From Halorussus pelagicus (GTDB lineage Archaea; Halobacteriota; Halobacteria; Halobacteriales; Haladaptataceae), in contig NZ_CP035119.1 of assembly GCF_004087835.1 (NCBI RefSeq), forward strand, positions 2,108,001 through 2,172,000: a DNA stretch of 64,000 bases, written 5' to 3'. Positions 25,408 to 34,325 of this stretch are shown here, one piece after another (the first letter of the stretch is position 1; the number at the start of each line of letters is the position of its first letter). The position numbers and the translations under genes were made by a program. The notes under the pieces were generated by a model. The model was not told the origin of the DNA. It searched no databases and saw only the letters and a list, made by a program, of their open reading frames with translations.

Positions 25408-26001
25408 TCACGCCCGGAACGGACTCTCGGACGCGCCGCCACAGTCCGGACAGCGGACGACCGTCTCGGTCTCCGCGCCGAGCGCGACCCGCATCTCCGC
25501 GCCGCAGTCAGGACACCCTTGTGGGACGTTCGCCGCGCCGCAGGCCGGGCAGTCGAGGGTCACGCCCGCGTCGCTCGCGTCGCTGGCTTCCGGCGAAAGG
25601 TAGCCGTGGCCACAGTCAGGGCAGTCGAGCGGGATTCGCACGTCCTCGCTGTCCGGCGGTGCCCCGAGCGCGAGCGCCACGAGGTGACCGTCGCCCGCGT
25701 TGCGCCCCGACTGGAACTCGCCGGGCGCAAAGCGGACGACCTCGCCCGCCTCGACCGCGATTTCGTCTGCCCTCTCGCGCTCCGGGCCGAGGCGCTCGAA
25801 GGTCGCCGCGCCGTCGAGGATGACGAATATTTCGGCTTGGTCGCCGTGGGCGTGGAGACCACTCGGGAACTCCTCTCCGGGCGGGATTCGGTAGTGGTTG
25901 ACCGCGAGGTTAGTCGCCCCGAGGCGGTCCGTGAGGTCCCGGACCGCGGCGTCGTCGCCGAACTGGATAGGCTCTGTGTCGGCGATGGCGGTTTTTTCCA
26001 T
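25408..26001 (-). CDS. Cupin-domain protein with C-terminal zinc ribbons
   Basis: The first 115 residues form a cupin barrel (NHYRIPPGEEFPSGLHAHGDQAE and GEVVRFAPGEFQSG), with His residues of a metal site. The C-terminal 85 residues carry four Cys pairs (CPDCGHG, CPACGAA, CPDCGAEM, CPDCGG), enough for two zinc ribbons. I have seen cupin plus zinc-ribbon fusions only in haloarchaea. The start is the ATG at 26001. It is convergent with the stress protein. The ligand or reaction is unknown. Confidence 0.8.
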   Translation of the reverse strand: MEKTAIADTEPIQFGDDAAVRDLTDRLGATNLAVNHYRIPPGEEFPSGLHAHGDQAEIFVILDGAATFERLGPERERADEIAVEAGEVVRFAPGEFQSGRNAGDGHLVALALGAPPDSEDVRIPLDCPDCGHGYLSPEASDASDAGVTLDCPACGAANVPQGCPDCGAEMRVALGAETETVVRCPDCGGASESPFRA

Positions 26002-26237
26002 GCGCGGAGATTCGAGGAACCGTGGCAAAAAATTTCGCTTCGTCAACGTTTTCGAGTCGGCGTCGCTCTCCTGTTCGACACGGGACACAACCTGACCGGA
26101 CTGTACGAGAGCGCCGTCTTCGCTCCCGGCGAACGCTGGATTCGCGTCTTCCTCACCGCCGGACTCGGTTCGACGCGTCTCCTCGCCAGACTCTCGGTTG
26201 CGACGCGCTGAACGGTCCCGACCGACCGCCCGTCGGG

Positions 26238-27449
26238 CTACACCGCCCCGCCCAACACCTGCGCGAACGCCCAGTAGACGCCGTAGCCCACCCCGACCGA
26301 CGAGACCAGCGTGATGACCCAGAACGCGAGGGTCACGCCTATTTTCCGGCGCGAGACGCCCGCCGACCCTCCGGCGAGACCGCCGCCGATGACGCCCGAG
26401 ATGATGATGTTGTTGAACGAGATGGGGATGCCGAGCGCGATGGCGGCCTGTGCGATGATGAATCCCGGCACGAGCGCAGCGATGGAGCGCCGGATGCCGA
26501 GTTGGGCGTACTCCCGCGAGGTCGCTTGCAGGAGTCGCGGCGCGCCCATCCACGCACCGGCGAGGATGCCGGTCGCGCCGATAGCCAGCAGGAGGATACC
26601 CGGCAGGCCGAGTTCCGTCCGGTAGAGGTTTTCGAGCGGGCCGGTCGCTAAGCCGACCTGACTGCCGCCGCTGGAGAACGCGACGACGCTCCCGAGGAGG
26701 ACCAGAAACGTCTTGACGCCCTTGTCCACGGAGGTCTGCGTCCGGCGACGGATGAACAGGAAACTTGCGACCGCGACGGCGAGGGTAGCGAGCGCGACTG
26801 CGAGGTCCACGCCAGCGACCGCCGGATTGCCGACGAGTTGCGCGAGGAACCCCGCGACGGAGCCTTGCTCCTCGCCGGGCGGCGACGGGATGACGCTCAA
26901 CTCGACGTTGGCGACGATGCCGCCGACCACCCCGGCTAACAGCGGGACGCTGACCGTTTCGGGGATGTCGTCGCGCCGGAGGACCGTGGCGGTCAGATAC
27001 GCCAGTCCGCCCGAGACCGGCGGGACGAGCGCCCAGAACGTGGCGATTCGCCGGTAGGTGTCGAACGCGGGCGTCCCGTCCAGCGACAGGCCCACGCCGA
27101 CCATCGCCCCTGTCGTGGCGAACGCCGCCGGGACGGGGTAGCCGGTGTAGACGCCGAAGGCCATGAACGCCGTCGCGGTCAGCAGACCCGCGGTCGCCGC
27201 CAGCGAGGTGATGGCTACGCCGTCGATGAGGCCCGCGCCCACGGTGTCCGAGATGCTTCCGCCCTGTGTGAGCGCGCCGAGCGCGGCCAAAATTCCGATG
27301 AGGAACGCCGCGCGCATCGTCGAGATGGCGTTCGCGCCGATGGCGGGCGCGAAGGGCGGGGAGTTGCTGTTCGCGCCGAGCGCCCACGCCGTAAACAGGC
27401 CGGTCAGCGTGGCGAGGACGACCAGCGCCCAGAAGACGAGACCCGTCAC
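26238..27449 (-). CDS. Inorganic phosphate transporter (PiT family)
   Basis: The 403-residue membrane protein has about ten to eleven hydrophobic helices and the paired PiT signatures: GANSNSPPFAPAIGANAI near the N terminus and GIPISFNNIIISGVIGGG near the C terminus, equivalent to GANDVANA. Family members carry phosphate driven by H+ or Na+. It uses a GTG start at 27449. No PhoU-like partner gene is adjacent; the neighbouring cupin gene on the same strand is 236 nt downstream. Confidence 0.88.
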   Translation of the reverse strand: MTGLVFWALVVLATLTGLFTAWALGANSNSPPFAPAIGANAISTMRAAFLIGILAALGALTQGGSISDTVGAGLIDGVAITSLAATAGLLTATAFMAFGVYTGYPVPAAFATTGAMVGVGLSLDGTPAFDTYRRIATFWALVPPVSGGLAYLTATVLRRDDIPETVSVPLLAGVVGGIVANVELSVIPSPPGEEQGSVAGFLAQLVGNPAVAGVDLAVALATLAVAVASFLFIRRRTQTSVDKGVKTFLVLLGSVVAFSSGGSQVGLATGPLENLYRTELGLPGILLLAIGATGILAGAWMGAPRLLQATSREYAQLGIRRSIAALVPGFIIAQAAIALGIPISFNNIIISGVIGGGLAGGSAGVSRRKIGVTLAFWVITLVSSVGVGYGVYWAFAQVLGGAV

Positions 27450-27744
27450 GGGTGGCGGGCGCTCCGGACGCTTCGGTGGTCGAGGGCGGTCGGCGGTCGG
27501 GGCGTCCGAGGCGAAGGGTCGCTTTGTTGGGTTTCCATGCTGTCTCCGTCGTCCGTCTCAATTCGCGGGCGTCGGCCGACTCTATCGCGGACCGACCCCT
27601 GAACCGATACCACGACTGATACGTCGTTGGCGGTGATAAATCTACGCACGCCCCGAGTGAGCAAAACCGTGTCGGTCGGTAGCGTACCTCTCCTGACTAC
27701 TGTTACCACAATTCTATTGCTCACAGAGGTCTACCTTCCCACGG

Positions 27745-28159
27745 ATGGCACTGCTCGGCACCGACCGACGAGTGTTGACCCTCGCGTTCGCCCGGATGAT
27801 AGACGCGGTGGGCAACTCGTTTCTCATCGTCGTCCTCCCGCAGTTTCTGGACGAGGTCGTCCTCGACGCGCCGAGCGGTGCGGCCGGGAGCGGCACCGAG
27901 ATTCTGGGTGTCGCAGTCTCCCAATCGGTTCTCATCGGCGTCGCGCTCTCGCTGTTCGGCTTTCTCAGCAGTTTCGGCCAACCGTTCACGGGACGACTCT
28001 CGGACCGCTCGCGTCGGGCTTTCTGGTTACGTTCGGGTTCGTCTGGCCCTTCGCGTTCGGGAGCGCGCTGGCGGCGATAGGTTGGCGTTGGTCTACACGC
28101 AGGTCGAGGAGACCGTCTCGGAACCCGAAGAAATCGCCGCGCCGGTGCCGCAGGATTAG
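27745..28159 (+). pseudogene. Decayed MFS transporter gene
   Basis: The first 75 codons read as the start of a major-facilitator transporter (ARMIDAVGNSFLIVVLPQFLDE and SSFGQPFTGRLSDR, the loop after helix 2). At about 28008 the sequence jumps to a late membrane helix in another frame (GFLVTFGFVWPFAFGSALAAIG), and at about 28080 to a third frame (LALVYTQVEETVSEPEE, ending at 28159). A normal MFS protein has about 400 residues, so most of the gene is deleted and two frame changes remain. Confidence 0.8.
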
Positions 28160-28160
28160 C

Positions 28161-28937
28161 TCACTCGAAGTCCGGTTCCCGGTCCTCCACGAACGCCTCC
28201 ATCCCTTCGCGCTGGTCGTGGGTGCCGAATAGGCCGCTCCAGAGGCGGCGCTCGTAGCGCAGGCCCGCGGCTTGGTCGGTCTCGTGGGACTGATTCAGGG
28301 CCTCCTTGGCGGCGGCGAGCGCGTAGGTCGGCTTGGCCGCGAGGTCGGCCGCGAGTTCGCCGACGTGTTCGTCGAGTTGGTCGCCTGCGACGACTTCGCC
28401 GACGAGACCGTGTTCGTTGGCGTCTTGGGCGTCGATGCGCTCGCCGAAGAAAATGAGGCGGCGCGCCAACTCGTCGCCGACGAGTCGGGGGAGTCGCTGG
28501 GTGCCGCCCCAACCGGGGATGATGCCGAGGTCGATCTCGGTCTGGCCGAGGACGGCGCTCTCGCTGGCGACTCGGAGGTCACAGGCCAGCGCGAGTTCAC
28601 ACCCGCCGCCGAAGGCGTAGCCGTTGATGGCCGCGATGGCTGGCGCAGGGAACTGCTCGATTTTATCCGCGACGCGGTGGCCCAGTTCGGCGTAGGCTTG
28701 GGCCTCGGGCACCGAGAGGTCCTGCATGTAGCCGATGTCTGCGCCAGCGACGAAGGCGTCGTCGCCCGCGCCGGTGATGACCAGCGCGCCGACGCCCTCG
28801 GACTCGGCCTCCTCGACGGCTTCCTCGATGGCTTCGAGGGTATCGACGTTGAGCGCGTTGAGTCGGTCGGGTCGGTCCACGGTCAGCGTTGCGACGCCGT
28901 CCTCGTAATCGAGGGTAATGGTCTCCCAATCGGACAT
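28161..28937 (-). CDS. Enoyl-CoA hydratase/isomerase family protein
   Basis: This 258-residue crotonase-fold enzyme would act in fatty-acid or branched-chain acyl-CoA breakdown. It shows the oxyanion-hole strands GADIGYM and NGYAFGGGCELALACDLR, and the catalytic segment around ETEIDLGIIPGWGGTQRL-type sequence, with both glutamates plausibly present (E in GCELALA and E in QTEIDLG). The ATG at 28937 follows a TATA-like GATTATTC. It is convergent with the MFS remnant. The acyl substrate is not predictable. Confidence 0.93.
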   Translation of the reverse strand: MSDWETITLDYEDGVATLTVDRPDRLNALNVDTLEAIEEAVEEAESEGVGALVITGAGDDAFVAGADIGYMQDLSVPEAQAYAELGHRVADKIEQFPAPAIAAINGYAFGGGCELALACDLRVASESAVLGQTEIDLGIIPGWGGTQRLPRLVGDELARRLIFFGERIDAQDANEHGLVGEVVAGDQLDEHVGELAADLAAKPTYALAAAKEALNQSHETDQAAGLRYERRLWSGLFGTHDQREGMEAFVEDREPDFE

Positions 28938-29030
28938 ATTTGACAGAACGACCGCCTCGGGAATAATCCTTCCGAGACCGGACATCGACGCGCTGTCTCT
29001 CTCGGGGATGTCCCCGACGCGGGGCAGATT

Positions 29031-29186
29031 GGCCAATCACCCCCGGCGCGTGCGGGCGGGGCGCGCGACTGCGCGCCCCGCCCATCCGCGCGAGGGAAGT
29101 CGGCCGCGGATGCGGCCGACGAGGTTGGGGAGGCGTGAGGCCGACGCGGGACCGTGCGGTTGCGGTGCTGGGCGGTATGATTGGCT
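29031..29186. ncRNA. Candidate structured RNA (closed multi-hairpin fold)
   Basis: This sits in the 388-nt gap between divergent genes (28938-29325). GGCCAATCA (29031-29039) can pair with TGATTGGCT (29178-29186; 9 bp, one wobble) and close a domain holding two perfect tetraloop hairpins: 13 bp at 29054-29083 (loop GACT) and 9 bp at 29099-29120 (loop GGAT), plus weaker stems at 29133-29147 and 29151-29160. It is very GC-rich. Neither strand gives a convincing protein. It matches no RNA family I can name, and the strand is undecided. Confidence 0.35.
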
Positions 29187-29325
29187 CAAGCCTGAAGCTA
29201 GCTCTTCTCGTCTTCCCTCACTCACAGTCCCTCCACCGTCACCCTTTCCCTACTCACACTCACTCTATCGTCGCCCTTTCTTCCTTCCGGAAAGCGGAAA
29301 TATCACCCCGCCGTAGCGCCGAGCG

Positions 29326-29826
29326 ATGACTCTCTCGGAGGAGGCCCGCGAGCGACTCGCCGACCTCGTGGAGCTACAGCCGACCAAAAACTCGGAGCTA
29401 CAGGAGCGATGGGGTCTCGAAAGCGGTAGCGAGGTCCACCAGTACCTCGAAAACGAACTCGGGGAGTATTACTACCGCGACGACAACAGCCTGATTCGGG
29501 CGAACAAGGAGGCCGCGGAACTGGTGGACGTGGAACCCGGCGTCGTGGACGACGAGGGCGAGGGCGCGCCCTCGGCGATTCGGGTGCCGCGACTCCAGCA
29601 ACAGGTGTTCGCCGTCGTCGCCGGGCCGGACGACGACTCCGAGAGCGTGGTCTCGGTCCTCCAGAAGTTGCGCGCGGAGTTCGACGTGGACCCCGAGGCT
29701 GAGGCGGTCCGGAGCGCGCTACAGGCCTTGCGGCGCAAGGGCGTCGTCGAAGTCGTCTACCGGACCGTACCGACGTTCAAACTGGCTGTCGAGCGCGATT
29801 CGGTCGAGGTGTCGGTTTCGGACTGA
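29326..29826 (+). CDS. Haloarchaeal protein with N-terminal helix-turn-helix (DUF5797-like)
   Basis: The 166-residue protein starts with a winged-helix-like segment (RLADLVELQPTKNSELQERWGLESGSEVHQYL) followed by YYYRDDNSLIRAN, and ends with a second helical part (SVVSVLQKLRAEFDVDPEAEAVRSALQAL) that again looks like a winged helix. I recall it as DUF5797, limited to haloarchaea. TATA-like GAAATATC at 29297-29304 precedes the ATG. A DNA-binding role is inferred from the fold only. Confidence 0.75.
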   Translation: MTLSEEARERLADLVELQPTKNSELQERWGLESGSEVHQYLENELGEYYYRDDNSLIRANKEAAELVDVEPGVVDDEGEGAPSAIRVPRLQQQVFAVVAGPDDDSESVVSVLQKLRAEFDVDPEAEAVRSALQALRRKGVVEVVYRTVPTFKLAVERDSVEVSVSD

Positions 29827-29857
29827 CTCGGTCGAGTCCGGGCAGGGCGTTTTCCGG

Positions 29858-31015
29858 CTACTCCGGCCGATTGCGCTCCCGGCGCGTTTCCAATAGCTTC
29901 TGAATCCCCTTCCCCGGCCCGCCCTCGATTGGCCAGTTTTTCGTTCGCCACTGGGGCGGTTCCGGGGAGAAATCCCCGCAGGACCCCGAACACTCCGAAC
30001 TCGTCTGGTGGCAGTTCTTCGCCCCACACCACGGCAGGAGCGTCCGTCCCTCCCTGCGTAACTGGAAGTGCCGACAGTCCGGGCGCATGGTCTCGGCGAA
30101 GGCCCGCCACCCCTTCTCGTAGGCGCGCTCGGCGATTTCGAGGCGCTTGTCGGCTTTCCACTCGGGGTCGGCGTACTCGAAGCGCGCGGCCGACTCGCCG
30201 TATTTCGTCTCCTCGCCGCGCTCCAGAATCCGCGTGCCGGGAGCCTCGGCGTCGAGGCTCCGGGGGAACCACTCGACGCTCGCTTGTGGGTCGTTTCTCC
30301 CCGCTCGCTCTTCCGAGGCGCTTCGGGTCTCGCTATCGAGCGTCAGAATCCCGGCTTCGACGGGCAGGCGCTCCAACATGGCGGGTTCGACGCGCTCGCC
30401 GGTCTCGCGCGTAGCGACCCACACCTCGTCGGCCAGCGAGAGCGCCACGTCGTACTCCATCTGGGCGGCGAGGTCGCGGGCCGCGCTCGCGTCCAAGTCG
30501 GGCTTGTTCTCGACGGCGACGATGCGCTCTATCCAGTCGGGATAGGCCCGCTTGCGGCGAATCTCGATGCGATTGGCTCGCTTTCGAGTATCGAGGATGC
30601 CGCGGTCGTCGGCCCGGTGGATGGTCTCGCGGACGTACCGCCACGGGTAGCCGGGGTCCGGGAGCGCATCGCGGTAATACGCCCAGTCGGCGGGCGCGTG
30701 GGGAATCACGTCCAGCAGGTTCGAGTCGAGGCGCTTGCGGCCGAACTTCGCTCGCTGGCGCAGGGCCTCGGGGTCCACCTCCACGACGAGGGTGTCCCAT
30801 CGCCTGCGCTTGGTGCCGAGTTGGCGCGCGACGATTGCGGGGCGAGTTCCGAGGGCGTCGTTCGTGTCACCCTTATCGTCCGCGCTATCCTCGTCGCCGG
30901 GCGGCCACTCGCGCTCGGCCCACCGGCAGGTCCGCAACTCGAAGACGAACTCGGGGTCGGCCTCCGCGTTCGAATCGGTCTCGGCGCTCCGGTCGTCCGC
31001 GTCCGCGTCGCTCAC
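29858..31015 (-). CDS. Haloarchaeal DUF5787-like protein
   Basis: The 385-residue protein begins with an acidic linker and then FELRTCRWAEREWPP. The centre (DTRKRANRIEIRRKRAYPDWIERIVAVENKPDLDAS) has spaced acidic and lysine residues (E-x-K) that look like a PD-(D/E)XK nuclease-type core. Two Cys/His clusters near the C terminus (CRHFQLR, CGAKNCH, CSGSCGDF) could bind zinc or an Fe-S cluster. I recall it as DUF5787. The start is a GTG. The nuclease idea is my inference. It is convergent with the gene at 29326-29826. Confidence 0.7.
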   Translation of the reverse strand: MSDADADDRSAETDSNAEADPEFVFELRTCRWAEREWPPGDEDSADDKGDTNDALGTRPAIVARQLGTKRRRWDTLVVEVDPEALRQRAKFGRKRLDSNLLDVIPHAPADWAYYRDALPDPGYPWRYVRETIHRADDRGILDTRKRANRIEIRRKRAYPDWIERIVAVENKPDLDASAARDLAAQMEYDVALSLADEVWVATRETGERVEPAMLERLPVEAGILTLDSETRSASEERAGRNDPQASVEWFPRSLDAEAPGTRILERGEETKYGESAARFEYADPEWKADKRLEIAERAYEKGWRAFAETMRPDCRHFQLRREGRTLLPWCGAKNCHQTSSECSGSCGDFSPEPPQWRTKNWPIEGGPGKGIQKLLETRRERNRPE

Positions 31016-31143
31016 GGTCGGCGTTCGGAGCGGACGGGCCTAAGTCGTTCGGAAGGCGGGCAAGACCACTCGGAAGAGAGCGGAGCGCTCGAACGGCGAA
31101 GCCGTGGCTCGACAGTAAGTCGAACGACGACCGCGCGCGGCGG

Positions 31144-31581
31144 CTACTCCTCGTCGCGCTCCTCTTTCTCGTTGAGGAACTCGTGGGCGTCTTCGAGGAT
31201 TTCGCGCGGCCCGTCCTGCGTGATGGTGTTTATCGCTTGGTCGTAGTCGCGCCACTGGTGGTCGCGGTGTTCGTGGGACAGCTCCGCGCTGGCCTCGTAG
31301 GACTTGGCGATGAACAGGTGGACCGTCTTGTGGATGGTGTTTCCGTTGGCCTCGAAGACGTAGTCGTAGTCGTCGCGGAAGCCGTCGAGGAGCCGGAAGT
31401 CCTTGATTCCGGCCTCTTCTTTCACTTCGCGGATAGCTGTCTGCTGTAACTCTTCGCTCCCCTCAACCCCGCCTTTGGGGAACTCCCAGTCGCCCGGACG
31501 AGACTTGAGGAGGAGGTATTCTCGGCGACCGCGGGTATCCCGGTAGAGGATTGCGCCCGCGCTCGTAGCTTCAACCGTCAT
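31144..31581 (-). CDS. Nudix hydrolase (Ap4A-hydrolase-like)
   Basis: The Nudix box is complete: GGVEGSEELQQTAIREVKEEAG at residues about 36-57. The N-terminal AGAILYRDTRGRREYLLLKS and the WEFPKGGVE segment resemble bis(5'-nucleosyl)-tetraphosphatases, which clean up dinucleoside polyphosphates. The 145-residue length fits. The ATG at 31581 has CTTAACC (31606-31612 on the complement) at TATA spacing and a nearer TTTATAC. It is a single gene. Confidence 0.88.
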   Translation of the reverse strand: MTVEATSAGAILYRDTRGRREYLLLKSRPGDWEFPKGGVEGSEELQQTAIREVKEEAGIKDFRLLDGFRDDYDYVFEANGNTIHKTVHLFIAKSYEASAELSHEHRDHQWRDYDQAINTITQDGPREILEDAHEFLNEKEERDEE

Positions 31582-31796
31582 TTAGCGGAGTATAAACGGC
31601 CGTCGGTTAAGAGAATGTCGGAGAACCCGCGTGCGTCGATTGTGACTGTCCGGCGATTCGAACGGATACGGACGAGTCCCGAATCGACGCGAGCGACGAC
31701 TTCGGGAGGACGCGCTCGAACTCCGCGCGGCCCGCGACGAGAACAGACGTTTTACGTACCTCGGTGCTGAAGAACATCGACAGCGAACTCCCAGCC

Positions 31797-32123
31797 ATGA
31801 CCTTCGTAACTAAACTCCGGCTTCAGAGCGGGAATCGCCCGGCTCTGGACCGAATCGTAGACGAGATTCGCTCGACAGCAGAACGAAAAGGCGCGGAACT
31901 CCGCGGACCCCACTCGGCCCCGCCGGAACGACTCAGCGTCCCGCAGTACAAATCGACCGCGGGCGACGAACACCGCCAGTTCCGGTCGTGGGACTACACC
32001 GTCTATACCCGCGAGATGGAGATTGTCGGCCACAACGAGCTGGCACGACAGGTCACCGCGCTCGATTTCCCCGACGGCGTCCACGTCGAAGCCGAACTCG
32101 AACAAGTAGAGCAGATGGCTTGA
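31797..32123 (+). CDS. uS10-like protein (paralogue of ribosomal protein S10)
   Basis: The 108-residue protein follows the uS10 fold: a first strand (FVTKLRLQSGNRPALD), a helix (IVDEIRSTAERKGAELRGP), a loop with PPERLSVPQ, and final strands (WDYTVYTREMEIVG and GVHVEAELEQV). Haloarchaeal ribosomal S10 normally lies with the elongation factor gene, and its sequence differs clearly from this one, so this is probably a second uS10-type protein. TTTTACGT at 31750-31757 is the likely promoter. No ribosomal genes lie nearby. Confidence 0.65.
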   Translation: MTFVTKLRLQSGNRPALDRIVDEIRSTAERKGAELRGPHSAPPERLSVPQYKSTAGDEHRQFRSWDYTVYTREMEIVGHNELARQVTALDFPDGVHVEAELEQVEQMA

Positions 32124-32233
32124 CTGCCGGATTCTTCTGCGAGGACGCGACTTTCGGTGAGACTCTCGACCGTCGGTTTCTCGCGTTTTCAAAAGAATAG
32201 AGCGTCGCGTCGAACCTCGAACGAGCGCCGCGT

Positions 32234-32500
32234 TCAGAACGACGACTCGCCAACCGTCTCCAGATACGTCGCCGTGCCTCGATGGTCGTTGCCGTCGAAC
32301 TCCTCGACGCGGAGTTTGACGCGCGTGTCGAGGGCGTTCTCGGGCGCGCCCTCGATGCGGAGAATCGTGTCGCCGACGCGCGCGACGGGCGCGCCGCGCT
32401 CGGTGCCCGTCACGAACGCCGAAACCTCCTCGCCCGGTTCGAAGGTGGGCTTGCTCGTCCGGAAGGTCAAGCCAGCCAAATACTTCCTACGGAGGCTCAT
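32234..32500 (-). CDS. Small beta-barrel protein, TRAM-like, coupled to NhaC
   Basis: The 88-residue protein after a basic N terminus (SLRRKYLAGLTF) has the beta pattern of a TRAM/OB-like barrel: PGEEVSAFVTG, ARVGDTILRIEGAP, TRVKLRVEEF and a final TATYLETVGE. I recall a haloarchaeal DUF7513 family of this type. Its ATG overlaps the NhaC stop by ATGA, so the two are co-translated. The RNA-binding idea rests on fold resemblance only. Confidence 0.65.
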   Translation of the reverse strand: MSLRRKYLAGLTFRTSKPTFEPGEEVSAFVTGTERGAPVARVGDTILRIEGAPENALDTRVKLRVEEFDGNDHRGTATYLETVGESSF

Positions 32501-34071
32501 ACGCGAGCCACCTCCTCGGACTCGCGGTCGGTCGTGTACTCCAACCCAAATCCGGTCAGCGCTGCGAGGATGAACACGCCGAACAGGAACCAGCCGTGGA
32601 AGACAAACGGCCAGACCTCCACGGGGTTGACCAGCAGCGATTGGGTGAACCAGTCGAACTGTCCGGGGAGACCCTGCATCTCGGTGTAGCCCACGAGGAC
32701 GCCGCCCGCCCACGGGAAGATGTAGCCGAGCGCGGAGGTGTTAGCGTCGAGAATGTTCGCGCGCCGGTAGCCGTTGATGTTGAACCGCTCGCCGATGCGC
32801 GCGATGTAGGGCGCGATGGCGATCTCCGCGGCGGTGTTGATGGTAATCATCGCGTTGACCGACGCCGTGCCGAGGACCATCGTGGTCTCGGCCCGCCGGA
32901 CGTTGGTGGCGACATTTTCGAGCAACCAGTTCTGGATGGCCTCGAAGCCGCCGCCCTGAATCATGATGCGCGCTCCCGCGACGATGAGCAGGGTCAGCAC
33001 GATGAGCGGGAAGAACCCGACCGCGCCCGAGTAGATGGTGCCCGAGACGCCGACGGCATCCGACCCTGCCGGAGCGACTGCGATGAACGGTAGGAACTCC
33101 AGCGATTCGGCCAGCGCGACGCTGTCCGGGGCGGTAAACAGCAGCATCTCCGAGACCGACGCGAGGTCGAATGCGATGTTGGCCGCGACGGCGACGATGA
33201 GACCCCACGAAACCGCTTCTACGATGTGTCGGCCGCTGACGGCCGTGGCGATGACGACGCCGATGGACGCGAGATGGACGAGACCGAGCGCCTCGGTCTG
33301 TCCGCTGAGGATGTCCGCGCTCCCCGCCACGTCCGCACCGGGCATCACCGACCCAGCGACGAGGTAGCTCACGAACGCCAGCACCGCGGCGACGATGGCG
33401 TACTTGAACCGCGAGGCGACGACGCCGCCGATGTCGGCGTCTTGAGTCACCGCGCTCACGATAGTCGTGTCCGAGACTGGCGCGAGGTTGTCACCGAAGA
33501 CCGCGCCCGACAGAATCGCGCCGAACAGCAAGACCGGGTTCGCGCCGATGAGGACGCCCGCCGGGAAGAACAGTCCGGTGAACGCGATGACCGTCCCGTA
33601 CCCCGTCCCGATGCCCGTCGCCAGCAGGCCCGCGAGGATGAACGTAATCGCGGGGAACAGCGTCGCGCCGACCGAGAGGGCGTCGGCGGCCCAGACGAGA
33701 CCGCTGACGAACTCACCGGCCTGAATCGTGTCCGAGAACATGCCCGCCCAGAGCCACGCGACGATGGCTGTCGCGGCCACGCGTTGGGTCATCCCCTCGA
33801 AAATCGTGTTGGCGTAGCTCTTCCAGTCGCCCTTTGCGAAGAACATCCCGACGATGAGCGAGATGAGCATCCCGGCGACGAGGCCCTGCGTGTCGCCGAT
33901 TCGAAGGAGTCCACTCTGGAAGATGGCCCACGCGATGAACAGTCCGATAGGGATGGCGCTGGCCGCGGGACCACCGTAGAACTCGATTCGGGGTCCCGAC
34001 CGAGCTTGTTCTGCGTCTGATAATTCCTCTGAAACTACTTCTTCTGGGGGGTCGTCTCCCTTGTCAGCCAT
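32497..34071 (-). CDS. nhaC: Na+/H+ antiporter, NhaC family
   Basis: The 524-residue protein has about 12-13 membrane helices. Family features include GTGYGTVIAFTGLFFP, the conserved GDNLAPVSDTTIVSAVTQD segment and a C-terminal PWAGGVLVGYTEMQG. NhaC proteins exchange Na+ for H+ at the cell membrane. The first 25 residues are acidic and cytoplasmic. The gene is divergent from the amidohydrolase with a 254-nt gap. The small TRAM-like gene follows with a 4-nt overlap. Confidence 0.92.
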   Translation of the reverse strand: MADKGDDPPEEVVSEELSDAEQARSGPRIEFYGGPAASAIPIGLFIAWAIFQSGLLRIGDTQGLVAGMLISLIVGMFFAKGDWKSYANTIFEGMTQRVAATAIVAWLWAGMFSDTIQAGEFVSGLVWAADALSVGATLFPAITFILAGLLATGIGTGYGTVIAFTGLFFPAGVLIGANPVLLFGAILSGAVFGDNLAPVSDTTIVSAVTQDADIGGVVASRFKYAIVAAVLAFVSYLVAGSVMPGADVAGSADILSGQTEALGLVHLASIGVVIATAVSGRHIVEAVSWGLIVAVAANIAFDLASVSEMLLFTAPDSVALAESLEFLPFIAVAPAGSDAVGVSGTIYSGAVGFFPLIVLTLLIVAGARIMIQGGGFEAIQNWLLENVATNVRRAETTMVLGTASVNAMITINTAAEIAIAPYIARIGERFNINGYRRANILDANTSALGYIFPWAGGVLVGYTEMQGLPGQFDWFTQSLLVNPVEVWPFVFHGWFLFGVFILAALTGFGLEYTTDRESEEVARV

Positions 34072-34325
34072 ACTCTCGCGGAAGTGTATTCAGGCCGGGT
34101 ACAAGAAGCCACCCCTCCAGCAGGGGGTACTGTCAGTTCCTCTTTAGGGTGTCACTGTCAGGACTGGCTATTTCAAGCCACGTATTATAACCAATTTATT
34201 AACTCCCGGATTCCGCGCTCGGTTTCGACTATCAGCGCGGGCGACTGCGGAGCGGCGGCGCGGGCGACCCGACCCAGTTTGCCGGGCCTCCAGCACTTAA
34301 GGCTCCCGCGCCCCTGCGACCGCAC

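Noticed and set aside
24810-25442. N-terminal extension of threonine synthase by 211 codons.
   Set aside because: The extension is Ser/Arg-rich and antisense to the universal stress protein; known ThrC proteins start near the zinc ribbon.
26002-26237. Possible coding stretch on the plus strand ending near 26210.
   Set aside because: The frame is open only because of composition; no start with promoter and no motif.
29093-29102. GAGGGAAGTC resembles the CR-I element of RNase P RNA (GAGGAAAGUC).
   Set aside because: No matching CR-V (ACAGAA...GGCUUA) or P4 partner is found downstream, and the region is too short for RNase P RNA.
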